A stretch of DNA of 64,000 bases from Clostridia bacterium (GTDB taxonomy: Bacteria > Bacillota > Clostridia > Christensenellales > Pumilibacteraceae). Each line of letters begins with the position of its first letter. The stretch's first letter is position 1. A program made the translations under genes and the position numbers. The notes beneath the pieces are model-generated. The model saw only the letters and a program-made list of their open reading frames with translations. It ran no database searches and had not been told where the DNA came from. Shown here in pieces: positions 42,362 to 50,865 of the stretch. The stretch spans positions 17,948-81,947 of the forward strand of contig JAFVXY010000022.1 of NCBI GenBank assembly GCA_017500845.1. The letters run 5' to 3'.

Positions 42362-44754
42362 AAATTTTTGAAATAGGAAAACTTGACCAAAAGCTGTACC
42401 CCGAGGTGGGCGGTAAGGCAAGAGGGCTTGACTTTCTTGCTCGTCACGGTAATCTTATTGCCGACGGCTTTATCGTTACGGATATAGACAAGGTGGGTGA
42501 GGATGAGCTTGACGGGATTTACGGCGCATTTGATAAACTTAACGCACCAAGAGTATCCGTTCGCTCCAGCGCTAGCGGTGAGGACGGCGAGGATTTTTCC
42601 GGCGCAGGACAGTACGAAACCTGTCTTGACGTAAAAAGGGAGGGGCTTTGCGAGGCGGTAGGCCGTTGCCTTGCTTCTCTTTCGGGCGATAGAGCAAGGG
42701 CGTATTCGCAAAATCTTTCGGGTGAGTATAGTGCAAAAATGAATCTCGTCGTAGAGCGTATGATTGACGCGTCGTTTGCGGGCGTTATGTTTAGCACCGA
42801 TCCGATGAACGGCGACAACGTGCTTATCGAGGCGGTGTGTGGCAAGGGCGAGGAGCTGGTTAGCGGCGCAAGCAGTGCGTACAGATATTCTTTGCCCAAA
42901 AGCGGCTTTGTCTATGAACAAAAGGAAGGACTAAGCGAGGATCTGCTCAGGCAGATTTACACCGAGGGTAACAAAATCGCAACCGAGTACGGCTCGCCTG
43001 CCGACCTCGAGTGGGTAATTGACCAAAGCGGCAAGCTGTATTGGCTTCAGCTTCGTCCCATTACGGCGGTAGACGATGCTTCGCTTGACGAATTTAATCC
43101 CGCACGTTCGCTAGACAATCATCTTTTGACAACACGAAACATAGGCGAAATGATGCCCGGTTCGATTACCCCGCTTTCCATATCGACTACCGTGCTTGCA
43201 ATTGACTACGGTATGCGCAATATGCTTCGCAGGGTGGGCGCATTCAAAAGAAAGGAAGCGGTGCCCGACTACTATATGGCACTTGCCGTAAAGTATCATT
43301 TGTTTATAGATATGTCATCGCTGTATCGCATAGCAAAGCGTGTAATGCTTGCTTCGTGCGATGCAATGAACCTCTCGATACTTGGCGAGTATTACGACAA
43401 CTATCCAAAGCCAAACGAGAAAAATGCATTTTTCCTTACGAAAATAATCAACGGAATCAAGTTTGCAAAATATCTTTTCTCGTCAAAAAAGGCAAAAAAG
43501 CGTATAGTCGAGCTTGGCGACGGTCTTGATTTTGAAGTAACGGGTGACGAAAAATCGGTCTACGACGAAATAACCGCAAAGCACCGGGTTATGAACGATA
43601 CGCTGTGCTGTCACTACGTTTGCTCCAGCTTTTCGGGCTCTATGAACAGCGCGCTCACCATCATGCTATCCGACACATTCGAGAGCAAAACCGACTATCA
43701 GGTGTTTATATCCAAGCTTTTGTCAGACATTGACGGAATCGAAAGCGCGGACATTTTGCTTTCGCTTCGCAAAATTGCGGCGGCTATCGTAAAGCACAAT
43801 ATGGGTGCGGCAAGGCTATCCGACGAGCAGCTTCTTGCGCTTGTCGAGGACGAGCAAAGCACCGAAATTAACCGACTTTACAAGGAATTTTTGGCAAAGC
43901 ACGGACACCGTTCCATAAAGGAAGCCGAGCTTCGCAGTAAGCCGTGGAAGAACGACCGTATTGGGCTTATCAAAAATATCCGTACGGTAATCATGGGCGG
44001 CGAAATAAAGGAAGAGAACAAAAAGCCGTTTGACCTCGAGGAGCTTTTGTTGGAGGTGCCTAAATCTAAGCGCAAGGCGATAAGGTGGATAGGCGGTAGG
44101 GCAAGGCAAGCTGTGCGTGACCGAGAGTTTACTAAGTCCAATATGATTAAGGTAATCGACAAATTCAAGGATAGATACGCATATCTTGCAAGGCTTCTTG
44201 TAGACAAGGGTTATCTTGCAGACGAGGACAGTATATACTTTTTGTCGCATGATGAAATAGGTCAGCTTATTGGCGGCAATATCGCACTAAAGCGCAAAGC
44301 CTTACTGCGCCGTGTGGCGTTTTATGAGTCCGAGGAGCTTGCTTTTAGCGACATCAATTTGGGTGTTCCTCAACCTTTAGAGCTTGATAGGGGCGAGGCG
44401 GGCGACTGCATAAAGGGTATTCCCGTTTGCCGAGGTAAGGTTTACGGCAGGGCAAGGGTGGTAAGGTCGCAGGACGACGCCCAAAAGATCCAAAAGGGCG
44501 AAATCATGGTTGCGCCGTTTACCGATATAGGCTGGTCGCCGTATTATTCGCTTGTTGGTGCGCTTATCACCGAGGTTGGCAGTACGCTTTCGCACGGGGC
44601 TGTGGTCGCAAGAGAGTATTGCTTGCCCACGGTCGTTAACGCTAAAAATGCGACCAGGCTGATAAAAACAGGCGATTGCCTTTGCGTAGACGCAAGTCAC
44701 GGCAATATACATATTATTTCGGAAGAAGAATTTTTGACAAAGACTAACGCTTAG
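42358..44754 (+). CDS. PEP-utilising enzyme, rifampicin phosphotransferase-like
   Basis: 798 residues. N-terminal ATP-binding domain of the PPDK_N type: GGKARGL with Lys20, R-S-S-A-S-G-E-D and the L-Q-L-R-P-I-T end near residue 240. A helical middle domain (about 260-660) contains K-H-G-H-R-S. The C-terminal swivelling domain has the phosphorylated His, H746, in T-L-S-H-G-A-V-V-A-R-E-Y. This ATP-domain/helical/His-domain order and the length fit rifampicin phosphotransferases better than PEP synthase, since there is no TIM-barrel PEP domain. It likely transfers phosphate from ATP to a small molecule; which one is unknown. Confidence 0.8.
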   Translation: MKIFEIGKLDQKLYPEVGGKARGLDFLARHGNLIADGFIVTDIDKVGEDELDGIYGAFDKLNAPRVSVRSSASGEDGEDFSGAGQYETCLDVKREGLCEAVGRCLASLSGDRARAYSQNLSGEYSAKMNLVVERMIDASFAGVMFSTDPMNGDNVLIEAVCGKGEELVSGASSAYRYSLPKSGFVYEQKEGLSEDLLRQIYTEGNKIATEYGSPADLEWVIDQSGKLYWLQLRPITAVDDASLDEFNPARSLDNHLLTTRNIGEMMPGSITPLSISTTVLAIDYGMRNMLRRVGAFKRKEAVPDYYMALAVKYHLFIDMSSLYRIAKRVMLASCDAMNLSILGEYYDNYPKPNEKNAFFLTKIINGIKFAKYLFSSKKAKKRIVELGDGLDFEVTGDEKSVYDEITAKHRVMNDTLCCHYVCSSFSGSMNSALTIMLSDTFESKTDYQVFISKLLSDIDGIESADILLSLRKIAAAIVKHNMGAARLSDEQLLALVEDEQSTEINRLYKEFLAKHGHRSIKEAELRSKPWKNDRIGLIKNIRTVIMGGEIKEENKKPFDLEELLLEVPKSKRKAIRWIGGRARQAVRDREFTKSNMIKVIDKFKDRYAYLARLLVDKGYLADEDSIYFLSHDEIGQLIGGNIALKRKALLRRVAFYESEELAFSDINLGVPQPLELDRGEAGDCIKGIPVCRGKVYGRARVVRSQDDAQKIQKGEIMVAPFTDIGWSPYYSLVGALITEVGSTLSHGAVVAREYCLPTVVNAKNATRLIKTGDCLCVDASHGNIHIISEEEFLTKTNA

Positions 44755-44784
44755 TGTTTGACAAAATACAAGGAGGAACAAAAG

Positions 44785-45657
44785 ATGTTTCAGTTATTTA
44801 CCGATACGGATACCGACATTTTACCCGAGGAGGCAGGCTTTTACGGCTACAAGCTGATAAGTATGCCGTATGCAATCAAGGACGGCGAAACGGTATATCC
44901 GTACGAGGATTTTGACGTTTTTGAGTCGCGTATGTTTTACAATTCGCTTAGAAACGGAACGTTGCCTACGACCTACGGCCTTTCGCCCGTAAAGTATATA
45001 GAGTACTTCGAGCCGACATTGAAAGAAGGTAAGGATATACTGTACGTTCACTTCTCGGCGGCAATGAGTGGAACGTTCGATTCTATGAAGCTTGCGTGGA
45101 AGGAGCTGTCCGAAAAATATCCCGATCGCAAGCTGTATACCGTAGACACCAAGGCGATTACCATTTGCAGTAATAATATCGTCAAGGAGATCGGCGAAAT
45201 GGCTCTCCGCGGCGCAAGCGTAGAGGAAATTCTTGCTTGGGCGCATACCGAGGTAGATAAGTTCGCGGTTTATTTCTTTGCCGACGACCTTAAGTTTTTT
45301 GTACGTAGCGGCAGGGTAAGCGGCTTGTCGGCAGTCTTTGGAGGGATCTTGGGCATTCGTCCCATCATCAATATAAATTCGGACGGAATTATGGGCTCGG
45401 TTGCAAAAGCTAAGGGACGTAAGGGTGCAATCAATAAAATTCTTGCTTATGTGGACGAGCTTCAAGACAACATTAAGGAGCACCGTGTAATCGTGGGACA
45501 CGCTGATGCACCCGAGCTTGCGGCAGAGGTTGAGCTTAGGCTTAAGGAAAAATACGGTGACGATCTTCGTACCGAAATCGTGGTGGTAAATCCCACGGCG
45601 GGCAGTCATTGTGGACCCGATACGGTGGGTGTGTGCTTCCACGCAAAACACAGATAA
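44785..45657 (+). CDS. DegV family fatty-acid-binding protein
   Basis: 290 residues. DegV proteins bind a fatty acid and, in characterised cases (FakB), present it to the FakA kinase for phosphorylation. Seen are the N-terminal F-T-D-T-D-T-D-I, the F-S-A-A-M-S-G-T-F-D-S loop, F-V-R-S-G-R-V-S, and the C-terminal HCGPDTVGV. No fakA is in the window. The ATG at 44785 has AAGGAGG and gives the family N-terminus; a TTG at 44758 is rejected. Ends at a strong terminator. Confidence 0.93.
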   Translation: MFQLFTDTDTDILPEEAGFYGYKLISMPYAIKDGETVYPYEDFDVFESRMFYNSLRNGTLPTTYGLSPVKYIEYFEPTLKEGKDILYVHFSAAMSGTFDSMKLAWKELSEKYPDRKLYTVDTKAITICSNNIVKEIGEMALRGASVEEILAWAHTEVDKFAVYFFADDLKFFVRSGRVSGLSAVFGGILGIRPIININSDGIMGSVAKAKGRKGAINKILAYVDELQDNIKEHRVIVGHADAPELAAEVELRLKEKYGDDLRTEIVVVNPTAGSHCGPDTVGVCFHAKHR

Positions 45658-45680
45658 ATAGGACACAAATAAAACTAAAT

Positions 45681-45725
45681 TACCGAGCCCAATAAGAACT
45701 CTTATTGACAAGCTCGGTATTTTTT
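45681..45725 (+). terminator. Terminator whose 3' arm carries the next promoter
   Basis: TACCGAGC (45681-45688) pairs with GCTCGGTA (45712-45719), and inner CAATAAGA (45690-45697) pairs with TCTTATTG (45700-45707). A T-run follows. It ends the DegV gene and overlaps the -35 box of the hydrolase promoter. Confidence 0.88.
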
Positions 45726-45733
45726 GTTATAAT
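45705..45733 (+). promoter_or_regulatory. Promoter of the alpha/beta hydrolase gene
   Basis: Consensus TTGACA at 45705-45710, 17-base spacer, consensus TATAAT at 45728-45733. The -35 is built into the 3' arm of the terminator hairpin and the spacer is its T-run. The ATG at 45762 has GAGGTGA upstream. Confidence 0.85.
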
Positions 45734-45761
45734 GCATTCAAATTATTTTCGAGGTGAAGAA

Positions 45762-46709
45762 ATGGATTGGTGGCAAATAGCGTTAATTGTTTTGGCTTCG
45801 GTTGTGTTGCTTATGCTAATCATGTCATTCGTGCTGTACATGGTTGTGTTTTACAAGTCGCCCCATAAGATGCTCGGCGAGGGCGAGTACGAATATCCTC
45901 CGGGACGTGTCTACGAGCCGCACAAGCCGCGCCTTAGAGCATGGGTAGATGCACTTAGGGCTATGCCGCATGAGGATTTTTATATCAAATCGCACGACGG
46001 GCTAAGCCTTAGGGGAAGCTATTACGAATGCCAAAAGGGCGCGCCTATCGAAATTATGTTTCACGGCTACGGCGGCTATGGCGAGCGTGACGGCGGCGGT
46101 GCTATCGAGCGTTGCTTTAAGATTGGGCACAACGCTTTGCTTATCGATCAACGCGGATGCGGCCTGTCGCAGGGCAAAACTACAACCTTTGGAATAAAGG
46201 AGCGCTTTGATTGTGTAAGGTGGGCGGAGTTCGTTACCGAGCATTTTGGCAAAGAAACCAAAATTATGCTTTCGGGTATATCCATGGGTGCGGCAACCGT
46301 GCTTATGGCGGCGGGCGAAAATCTCCCCAAAAACGTCGTTTGCGTGCTTGCCGATTGCGGCTACTCATCCCCCAAGGAAATAATAAAAACGGTTATTCGC
46401 AAGATGAAATTACCTGCGTGGCTATTCTATCCGTTTATAAAGCTTGGGGCAAGAATATTTGGCGGCTTTAATTTGGAGGAAACCTCGCCGATAGAAGCGC
46501 TTGACAAAGCCACCCTGCCCATAATATTCTTCCACGGCGACCACGATAATTTTGTTCCGTGCGAAATGAGCCGCATTCTACATTGTAAATATAATGGAGT
46601 AAAAAAGCTTGTTGAGGTAAAGGGTGCAGGTCATGGACTTGCGTATCTTATCGACGAAAAGCTTTACCTCCACGAGTTAAATGAATTTCTAAAAGTTTGG
46701 AAAGAATAA
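45762..46709 (+). CDS. Membrane-anchored alpha/beta hydrolase
   Basis: 315 residues. One N-terminal membrane helix (about residues 5-28) then an alpha/beta hydrolase fold. The oxyanion strand is M-F-H-G-Y-G-G, the nucleophile Ser lies in G-I-S-M-G-A, the acid is probably Asp in HGDHDNFVP and the His in G-A-G-H-G-L. The sequence resembles the YqkD/BAAT-like group of Firmicutes hydrolases. Substrate unknown. The ATG at 45762 has a ribosome site; the upstream frame runs through the promoter and is rejected. Confidence 0.88.
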   Translation: MDWWQIALIVLASVVLLMLIMSFVLYMVVFYKSPHKMLGEGEYEYPPGRVYEPHKPRLRAWVDALRAMPHEDFYIKSHDGLSLRGSYYECQKGAPIEIMFHGYGGYGERDGGGAIERCFKIGHNALLIDQRGCGLSQGKTTTFGIKERFDCVRWAEFVTEHFGKETKIMLSGISMGAATVLMAAGENLPKNVVCVLADCGYSSPKEIIKTVIRKMKLPAWLFYPFIKLGARIFGGFNLEETSPIEALDKATLPIIFFHGDHDNFVPCEMSRILHCKYNGVKKLVEVKGAGHGLAYLIDEKLYLHELNEFLKVWKE

Positions 46710-46723
46710 ATGGCTGACAAAGA

Positions 46724-46756
46724 AAAAAACACCTCTCGAGATTTCGAGAGGTGTTT
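46724..46756. terminator. Bidirectional terminator between the hydrolase gene and tRNA-Arg
   Basis: AACACCTCTCGA (46728-46739) pairs with TCGAGAGGTGTT (46744-46755), loop GATT. On the minus strand it is followed by seven Ts and so ends the tRNA transcript right after its CCA; on the + strand it ends the hydrolase transcript. Confidence 0.9.
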
Positions 46757-46833
46757 TGGCGCGCCTTAAGGAGTTCGAATCCCTAACCTTTGGTTCCGTA
46801 GACCAACGCTCTATCCAGTTGAGCTAAAGGCGC
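46757..46833 (-). tRNA. tRNA-Arg (anticodon ACG)
   Basis: On the minus strand the acceptor arm is GCGCCTT/AAGGCGC, the D arm GCTC...GAGC, the anticodon arm TTGGT-CTACGGA-ACCAA with anticodon ACG, and the T loop TTCGAAC. The terminal CCA is encoded (46757-46759). ACG becomes ICG after TadA editing and reads CGU, CGC and CGA codons. Confidence 0.95.
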
Positions 46834-46852
46834 ACGACTCAATTGCCTACAT

Positions 46853-46881
46853 ATTATAGTACACAAAAAAATAAAAGTCAA
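46853..46881 (-). promoter_or_regulatory. Promoter of tRNA-Arg
   Basis: On the minus strand TTGACT at 46876-46881, a 17-base spacer and perfect TATAAT at 46853-46858, giving a short 5' leader to the tRNA. Confidence 0.85.
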
Positions 46882-46922
46882 ACATTTAATGGGCGAAAAA
46901 TACAAAAATATTGATAAATCAG

Positions 46923-46951
46923 TTGAAAAAATTTATAAGCCGTGGTATAAT
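46923..46951 (+). promoter_or_regulatory. Promoter of the MDR/MMPL gene pair
   Basis: TTGAAA at 46923-46928, 17 bases, extended -10 TGGTATAAT ending at 46951. A GAGGTG ribosome site precedes the ATG at 46993. Confidence 0.8.
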
Positions 46952-46992
46952 AACCTCGCTAAAGCAAATATCATCAATTTTTTGAGGTGTTT

Positions 46993-48009
46993 ATGAGAGC
47001 ATGGAGATTAACCGCGCCCGGTAAAATAGAGCTTGTAGATATGGACAGTCAGCCGGTTGGCGCAGGTTGTGTAAAAATCAAGCTTCGTTACAGCGCAATA
47101 AGCGCATCCGACCTTATGGCCTACGACGGTAAGGTTCCCTTTGATGTTCCGCTTATTCCGGGCAGACAAGGCATTGGTATGGTTACCGAGGTAGGCGAGG
47201 GCGTAAAGAACGTCGTTCGCGGTGACATAGTTGCGATTCGTCCGTTCAGTGTTTGCGACGGTTGCCTTATGTGCAAAAAGGGCGACTTCGAGCTGTGCGA
47301 AAACAAGCTTGTTCGCGGTGTAAACGAGGACGGCTGTCTTAGCGATTTCGCCGTAGTAAGTGCGGCAGATGTATATAAACTTCCCGAACGCATCGACAAA
47401 AAGAACGCTTTGCTTCTCGAGCACGTGGATATTGCTATTTCTATTATCAATAAGCTTAAGCTTGAGCGCGGCGAGCATATCGTTATTGCTGGCGCATCGT
47501 ATCTTGGCATAACAATTGCTCAGCTTGCAATGAGCTATCAAGCTGTTCCCATCATCGTGGACGTGGATGACGAAAAGCTTGCCGAGGCGGCAAAATACGT
47601 GTATTATGCATTCAACTACTCTCAGGTGGATATCCGAAAAAAGGTTCTTACGCTTACGGGCGGCAGAATGAGCGAGATGGGTGTGCATCTTCATTCCAGT
47701 GCATTGCCCATCAATCAGACGCTTGCGCTCGTTGGCAAAAGCGGCAGAGTCGCAATCGCAGGCTGGGAAAACAGCGTCAACCTTTCGGGCATGGACGGCG
47801 AGCAAATTCTTGACAAGCAGCTTACCGTCGTTGGTATCAACGGAAGCAACAACAACTTCCCTGCGGCAATCAATATGATGGTAAATCATACCGTAAAAAT
47901 GGACTTTGATAAATTACCCGAGGTGAGCTTTGCGGACGTGGGTGAGCTTTTCAAAAACCAAAAGAGGATAGAAAATCGTTTTATTTACACACGCGTAGTG
48001 ATGGAATAA
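46993..48009 (+). CDS. Medium-chain dehydrogenase/reductase-like protein lacking catalytic zinc ligands
   Basis: 338 residues with the MDR fold: an N-terminal GroES-like domain and a Rossmann domain (V-I-A-G-A-S-Y-L-G near residue 165). The structural zinc lobe is intact, with Cys88, Cys91, Cys94 and Cys102 (C-x2-C-x2-C-x7-C). The catalytic zinc site is not: the usual C-G-S-D is S37-A-S-D and the usual G-H-E is G57-R58-Q59. It may be a non-zinc reductase or a non-enzymatic protein. ATG with GAGG five bases upstream. The MMPL exporter gene begins one base after its stop. Confidence 0.85.
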   Translation: MRAWRLTAPGKIELVDMDSQPVGAGCVKIKLRYSAISASDLMAYDGKVPFDVPLIPGRQGIGMVTEVGEGVKNVVRGDIVAIRPFSVCDGCLMCKKGDFELCENKLVRGVNEDGCLSDFAVVSAADVYKLPERIDKKNALLLEHVDIAISIINKLKLERGEHIVIAGASYLGITIAQLAMSYQAVPIIVDVDDEKLAEAAKYVYYAFNYSQVDIRKKVLTLTGGRMSEMGVHLHSSALPINQTLALVGKSGRVAIAGWENSVNLSGMDGEQILDKQLTVVGINGSNNNFPAAINMMVNHTVKMDFDKLPEVSFADVGELFKNQKRIENRFIYTRVVME

Positions 48010-48010
48010 T

Positions 48011-50806
48011 ATGGAAGGAATTGCAAGATTTATCGTAAAATACCGAATATACTTTACGATTTTATTTATAGCGCTGGCTCTTGTCGGCGCTTTTTGCAGC
48101 ACGCTTGTAAATCAAAATTACGATCTTTCCAAATATTTGCCGTCCGACTCGGAGACCACTCAGGGTCTTGCCATAATGAAGGACGAGTTTGGACTAAGCA
48201 GCTCGGCAACCGTTATGGTGGAGATGAACGAAAGCGAGGTAGCTCAACTAAAAGGTAAGCTATCCGCAATAGACGGAGTTCAGCTTGTAACGCTGGGCGG
48301 CTATAAGGACGGTAGCGCCCTACTGAACATTACGCTCGTTGGCGATGAATATTCGCAAAACGCACAAAATGCCATGGAACAAATCAAAGAAGTGTTGGAT
48401 GGCATGGATTATGCGCTAACCGGTGGAATAGAAACAACCATAGACCTAAGAAGGTCGCTTGGCGCCGAAATGCCCATCATAATGGCAATCGCTATCGTTA
48501 TAATTCTTGCGGTGCTTTTTGCAACCTCACATTCGTGGATCGAGCCGCTTTTGATTGGTATAGTTTTGCTGTGTGCGGTGCTTATAAATATAGGCAGTAA
48601 TATAATCTTTGGCGAGATAAGCTACGTTACCTTTACGGTATCGGCAATACTTCAGCTTGCCTTGTCGCTTGACTATTCCATAATCTTATTGCATGCATAC
48701 AATGCTCAAAGGGTAGGCGGGCTAAGCTCGGAAGAAGCGCTTATCAAGGCGCTTGCCCACAATATGAAGCCAATATCGAGCAGTGGACTAACCACTATAG
48801 CCGGGCTTATTGCACTCTTTTTTATGAGCTATACCATCGGCTTTGATATAGGAATAGTGCTTGCAAAGGGAATTTTGATAAGCCTGCTTTGCGTAATTAT
48901 GTTTATGCCTGCGCTTATAATCTTCTTTGGTAAGGCTTTGTCCAAAACGGAGCATAAGGCTGTTCAGCTTGGCGGCACAAAGGTCGCAAAAGCGTCCGTA
49001 TCCATGCGAAAGGTTTTGCCCGCGGCTACGGTGGTGATAATCGTTTTGTCCTTCTTTTTGCAAATGGGCAACACCTATACGTTTGGTATCAGTAGTCAAA
49101 CGGCCGAGCAAAAGGCAGTCGAGGACAGATTCGGTAGTTCAAATCAGGCGGTGGTTATTGTAAACGGTGATTACGCCGAGGATGTGGCGGCACAAACCAA
49201 TTTTGCCATAGCGGTATCGCAAATTTCTAACAGTCAAGGCAACACGATTGCAAAAAGCACCATGTCGTGGGGCACTCTGGAGGCAAGCTACGACGATCTT
49301 ATCGGGGCAATCGGACTCAGCGGTGCGGCATTACAGCCGTATGTCAGCTTGCTTCTTGGCGACGATCAAACGGTGGGCAATTTGTATAGGTTGTGGCAAT
49401 CGTGGGATGGTGATATATATAATATGGTTATCTCTAAGGAGCTGTTTTGCGTGCTTTTGGGCAAGGATGAGTTCGATGCCGAGGCAAGCAGAATATACGG
49501 CTTTCTTGACGAGGACGGTGTAGTTACTCTTGGCAGTGCCGTAACTCAATATGGCGTGTATGCAGGGATAATGTCTGATTACGTAAATGAAACCGTTGAC
49601 AAGGTGCTAAGGCTTTTGCGTACCCGCAAAGAGGAAATATCCGCGGCGGTAAGCAATATGATTGCGCCCGTTATAGCTAACGCAGTAGCCGAATACGGCG
49701 AAAATGCAAGCGTGTATAAAATTCGGCTACACGTAGACAAGATTTTTGGTTCTTTGTGTGGCGTGCTTTTCCGCTCGGACACCCTAAAGGTGCACGATTT
49801 TTACGATATGCTTCATAGGCAAGACGGCAAAATTTTGCAGTTTGTTCTTACGGACGATATGCTTAATGCGGCAAGCGGCACGTATTTACCCGAGGTGCTC
49901 GTAGACGGAGTAAGGCAGTTGGATGAGGACGCAAATATTACCGTGCGCGACCTTTTGCATTATGTATATACAGAGGGCGAGAGCTTAATCCAAAGCGGCT
50001 CGGTTAGTCAAGCGGCGGTATCTGCATGCTCGTTGATTTATCTGTTTGCAGATGATTTTGACGTCGTGCTCAGCGAGGTCGTGGCTTCCTTGCTTGACGG
50101 GCTAAAAAGCAATTTTGTCGGAGCACAGCACGGCAGAATCGTACTGGTTATGGACTTGCCCAAAGCAGGCGAGGACACCTTTAATGCAATAGACGAAATA
50201 AAGAAGCTTGCAAATCAGTTTTTCGGCACGGACAACTGTCTTGCAGGCGAAAGCGTGACGTATAAAGATATAGCTATGGCGTTTGACAGCGACCTGCTTG
50301 TTATCAATATCATAACAGTAGTTTCCATATTGCTGATAGTAGCGGTGCTTTTCCGTTCACTGCTTTTGCCCATAATTCTCGTACTGATTATTCAAGGCGG
50401 AATTTGGATAACGATGGCGGTGCAGTTCATTGTGGGCAATCCTATTTTCTTTATGTCGTACATTATTTGTATGTGTATTCAGATGGGCGCAACTATCGAC
50501 TACGGAATACTGATTTCAAGCAACTACCGAAGAAACCGTGCCACCATGGACAGAATGTCCGCTACGGTAGAGGCGGTAAGAACAGCTATGCCCACCATTC
50601 TTACTTCGGGCACGATTTTGGTTTCGGCGGGCTTTATAATCGGCTTCGTATCGTCCATTATGCCCATTTACTCTATCGGTAGGCTTTTGGGGCTTGGTGC
50701 GATAATTTCTATACTGCTTATGATCTTTTTGCTTCCCGCCGTGCTGTATTTACTTGATAAGCCCATTTCGGCAACCACCAAGGACGGCATCGTGCCAAAG
50801 GATTAA
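48011..50806 (+). CDS. MMPL/RND-family exporter
   Basis: 931 residues with a helix near residue 20, an outside domain, five or six helices at ~150-340, a second outside domain of ~370 residues and a matching helix set at ~760-920. This duplicated layout is typical of MMPL transporters. Seen are A-L-S-L-D-Y-S in the first half and the matching M-G-A-T-I-D-Y-G in the second, where Asp-Tyr pairs carry protons. Family members export lipids or other hydrophobic compounds. It is translationally close to the MDR-like protein, whose product might supply or modify the cargo. Confidence 0.88.
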   Translation: MEGIARFIVKYRIYFTILFIALALVGAFCSTLVNQNYDLSKYLPSDSETTQGLAIMKDEFGLSSSATVMVEMNESEVAQLKGKLSAIDGVQLVTLGGYKDGSALLNITLVGDEYSQNAQNAMEQIKEVLDGMDYALTGGIETTIDLRRSLGAEMPIIMAIAIVIILAVLFATSHSWIEPLLIGIVLLCAVLINIGSNIIFGEISYVTFTVSAILQLALSLDYSIILLHAYNAQRVGGLSSEEALIKALAHNMKPISSSGLTTIAGLIALFFMSYTIGFDIGIVLAKGILISLLCVIMFMPALIIFFGKALSKTEHKAVQLGGTKVAKASVSMRKVLPAATVVIIVLSFFLQMGNTYTFGISSQTAEQKAVEDRFGSSNQAVVIVNGDYAEDVAAQTNFAIAVSQISNSQGNTIAKSTMSWGTLEASYDDLIGAIGLSGAALQPYVSLLLGDDQTVGNLYRLWQSWDGDIYNMVISKELFCVLLGKDEFDAEASRIYGFLDEDGVVTLGSAVTQYGVYAGIMSDYVNETVDKVLRLLRTRKEEISAAVSNMIAPVIANAVAEYGENASVYKIRLHVDKIFGSLCGVLFRSDTLKVHDFYDMLHRQDGKILQFVLTDDMLNAASGTYLPEVLVDGVRQLDEDANITVRDLLHYVYTEGESLIQSGSVSQAAVSACSLIYLFADDFDVVLSEVVASLLDGLKSNFVGAQHGRIVLVMDLPKAGEDTFNAIDEIKKLANQFFGTDNCLAGESVTYKDIAMAFDSDLLVINIITVVSILLIVAVLFRSLLLPIILVLIIQGGIWITMAVQFIVGNPIFFMSYIICMCIQMGATIDYGILISSNYRRNRATMDRMSATVEAVRTAMPTILTSGTILVSAGFIIGFVSSIMPIYSIGRLLGLGAIISILLMIFLLPAVLYLLDKPISATTKDGIVPKD

Positions 50807-50854
50807 ATCACAAAAAACAAAGCCAAAGCAGTTCTTTTTTGTGCTGACAAAACA

Positions 50855-50860
50855 TATAAT
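50855..50860 (+). promoter_or_regulatory. -10 box of a probably leaderless promoter
   Basis: Perfect TATAAT ending five bases before the ATG at 50866. The -35 is weak (TTCTTT at 50832-50837, 17 bases away). No Shine-Dalgarno sequence can fit between. Confidence 0.6.
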
Positions 50861-50865
50861 TCGGT

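Noticed and set aside
42358-44754. Phosphoenolpyruvate synthase or PPDK of central metabolism
   Set aside because: The C-terminal PEP-binding TIM barrel is absent; the chain ends with the phospho-His swivel domain as in rifampicin phosphotransferases.
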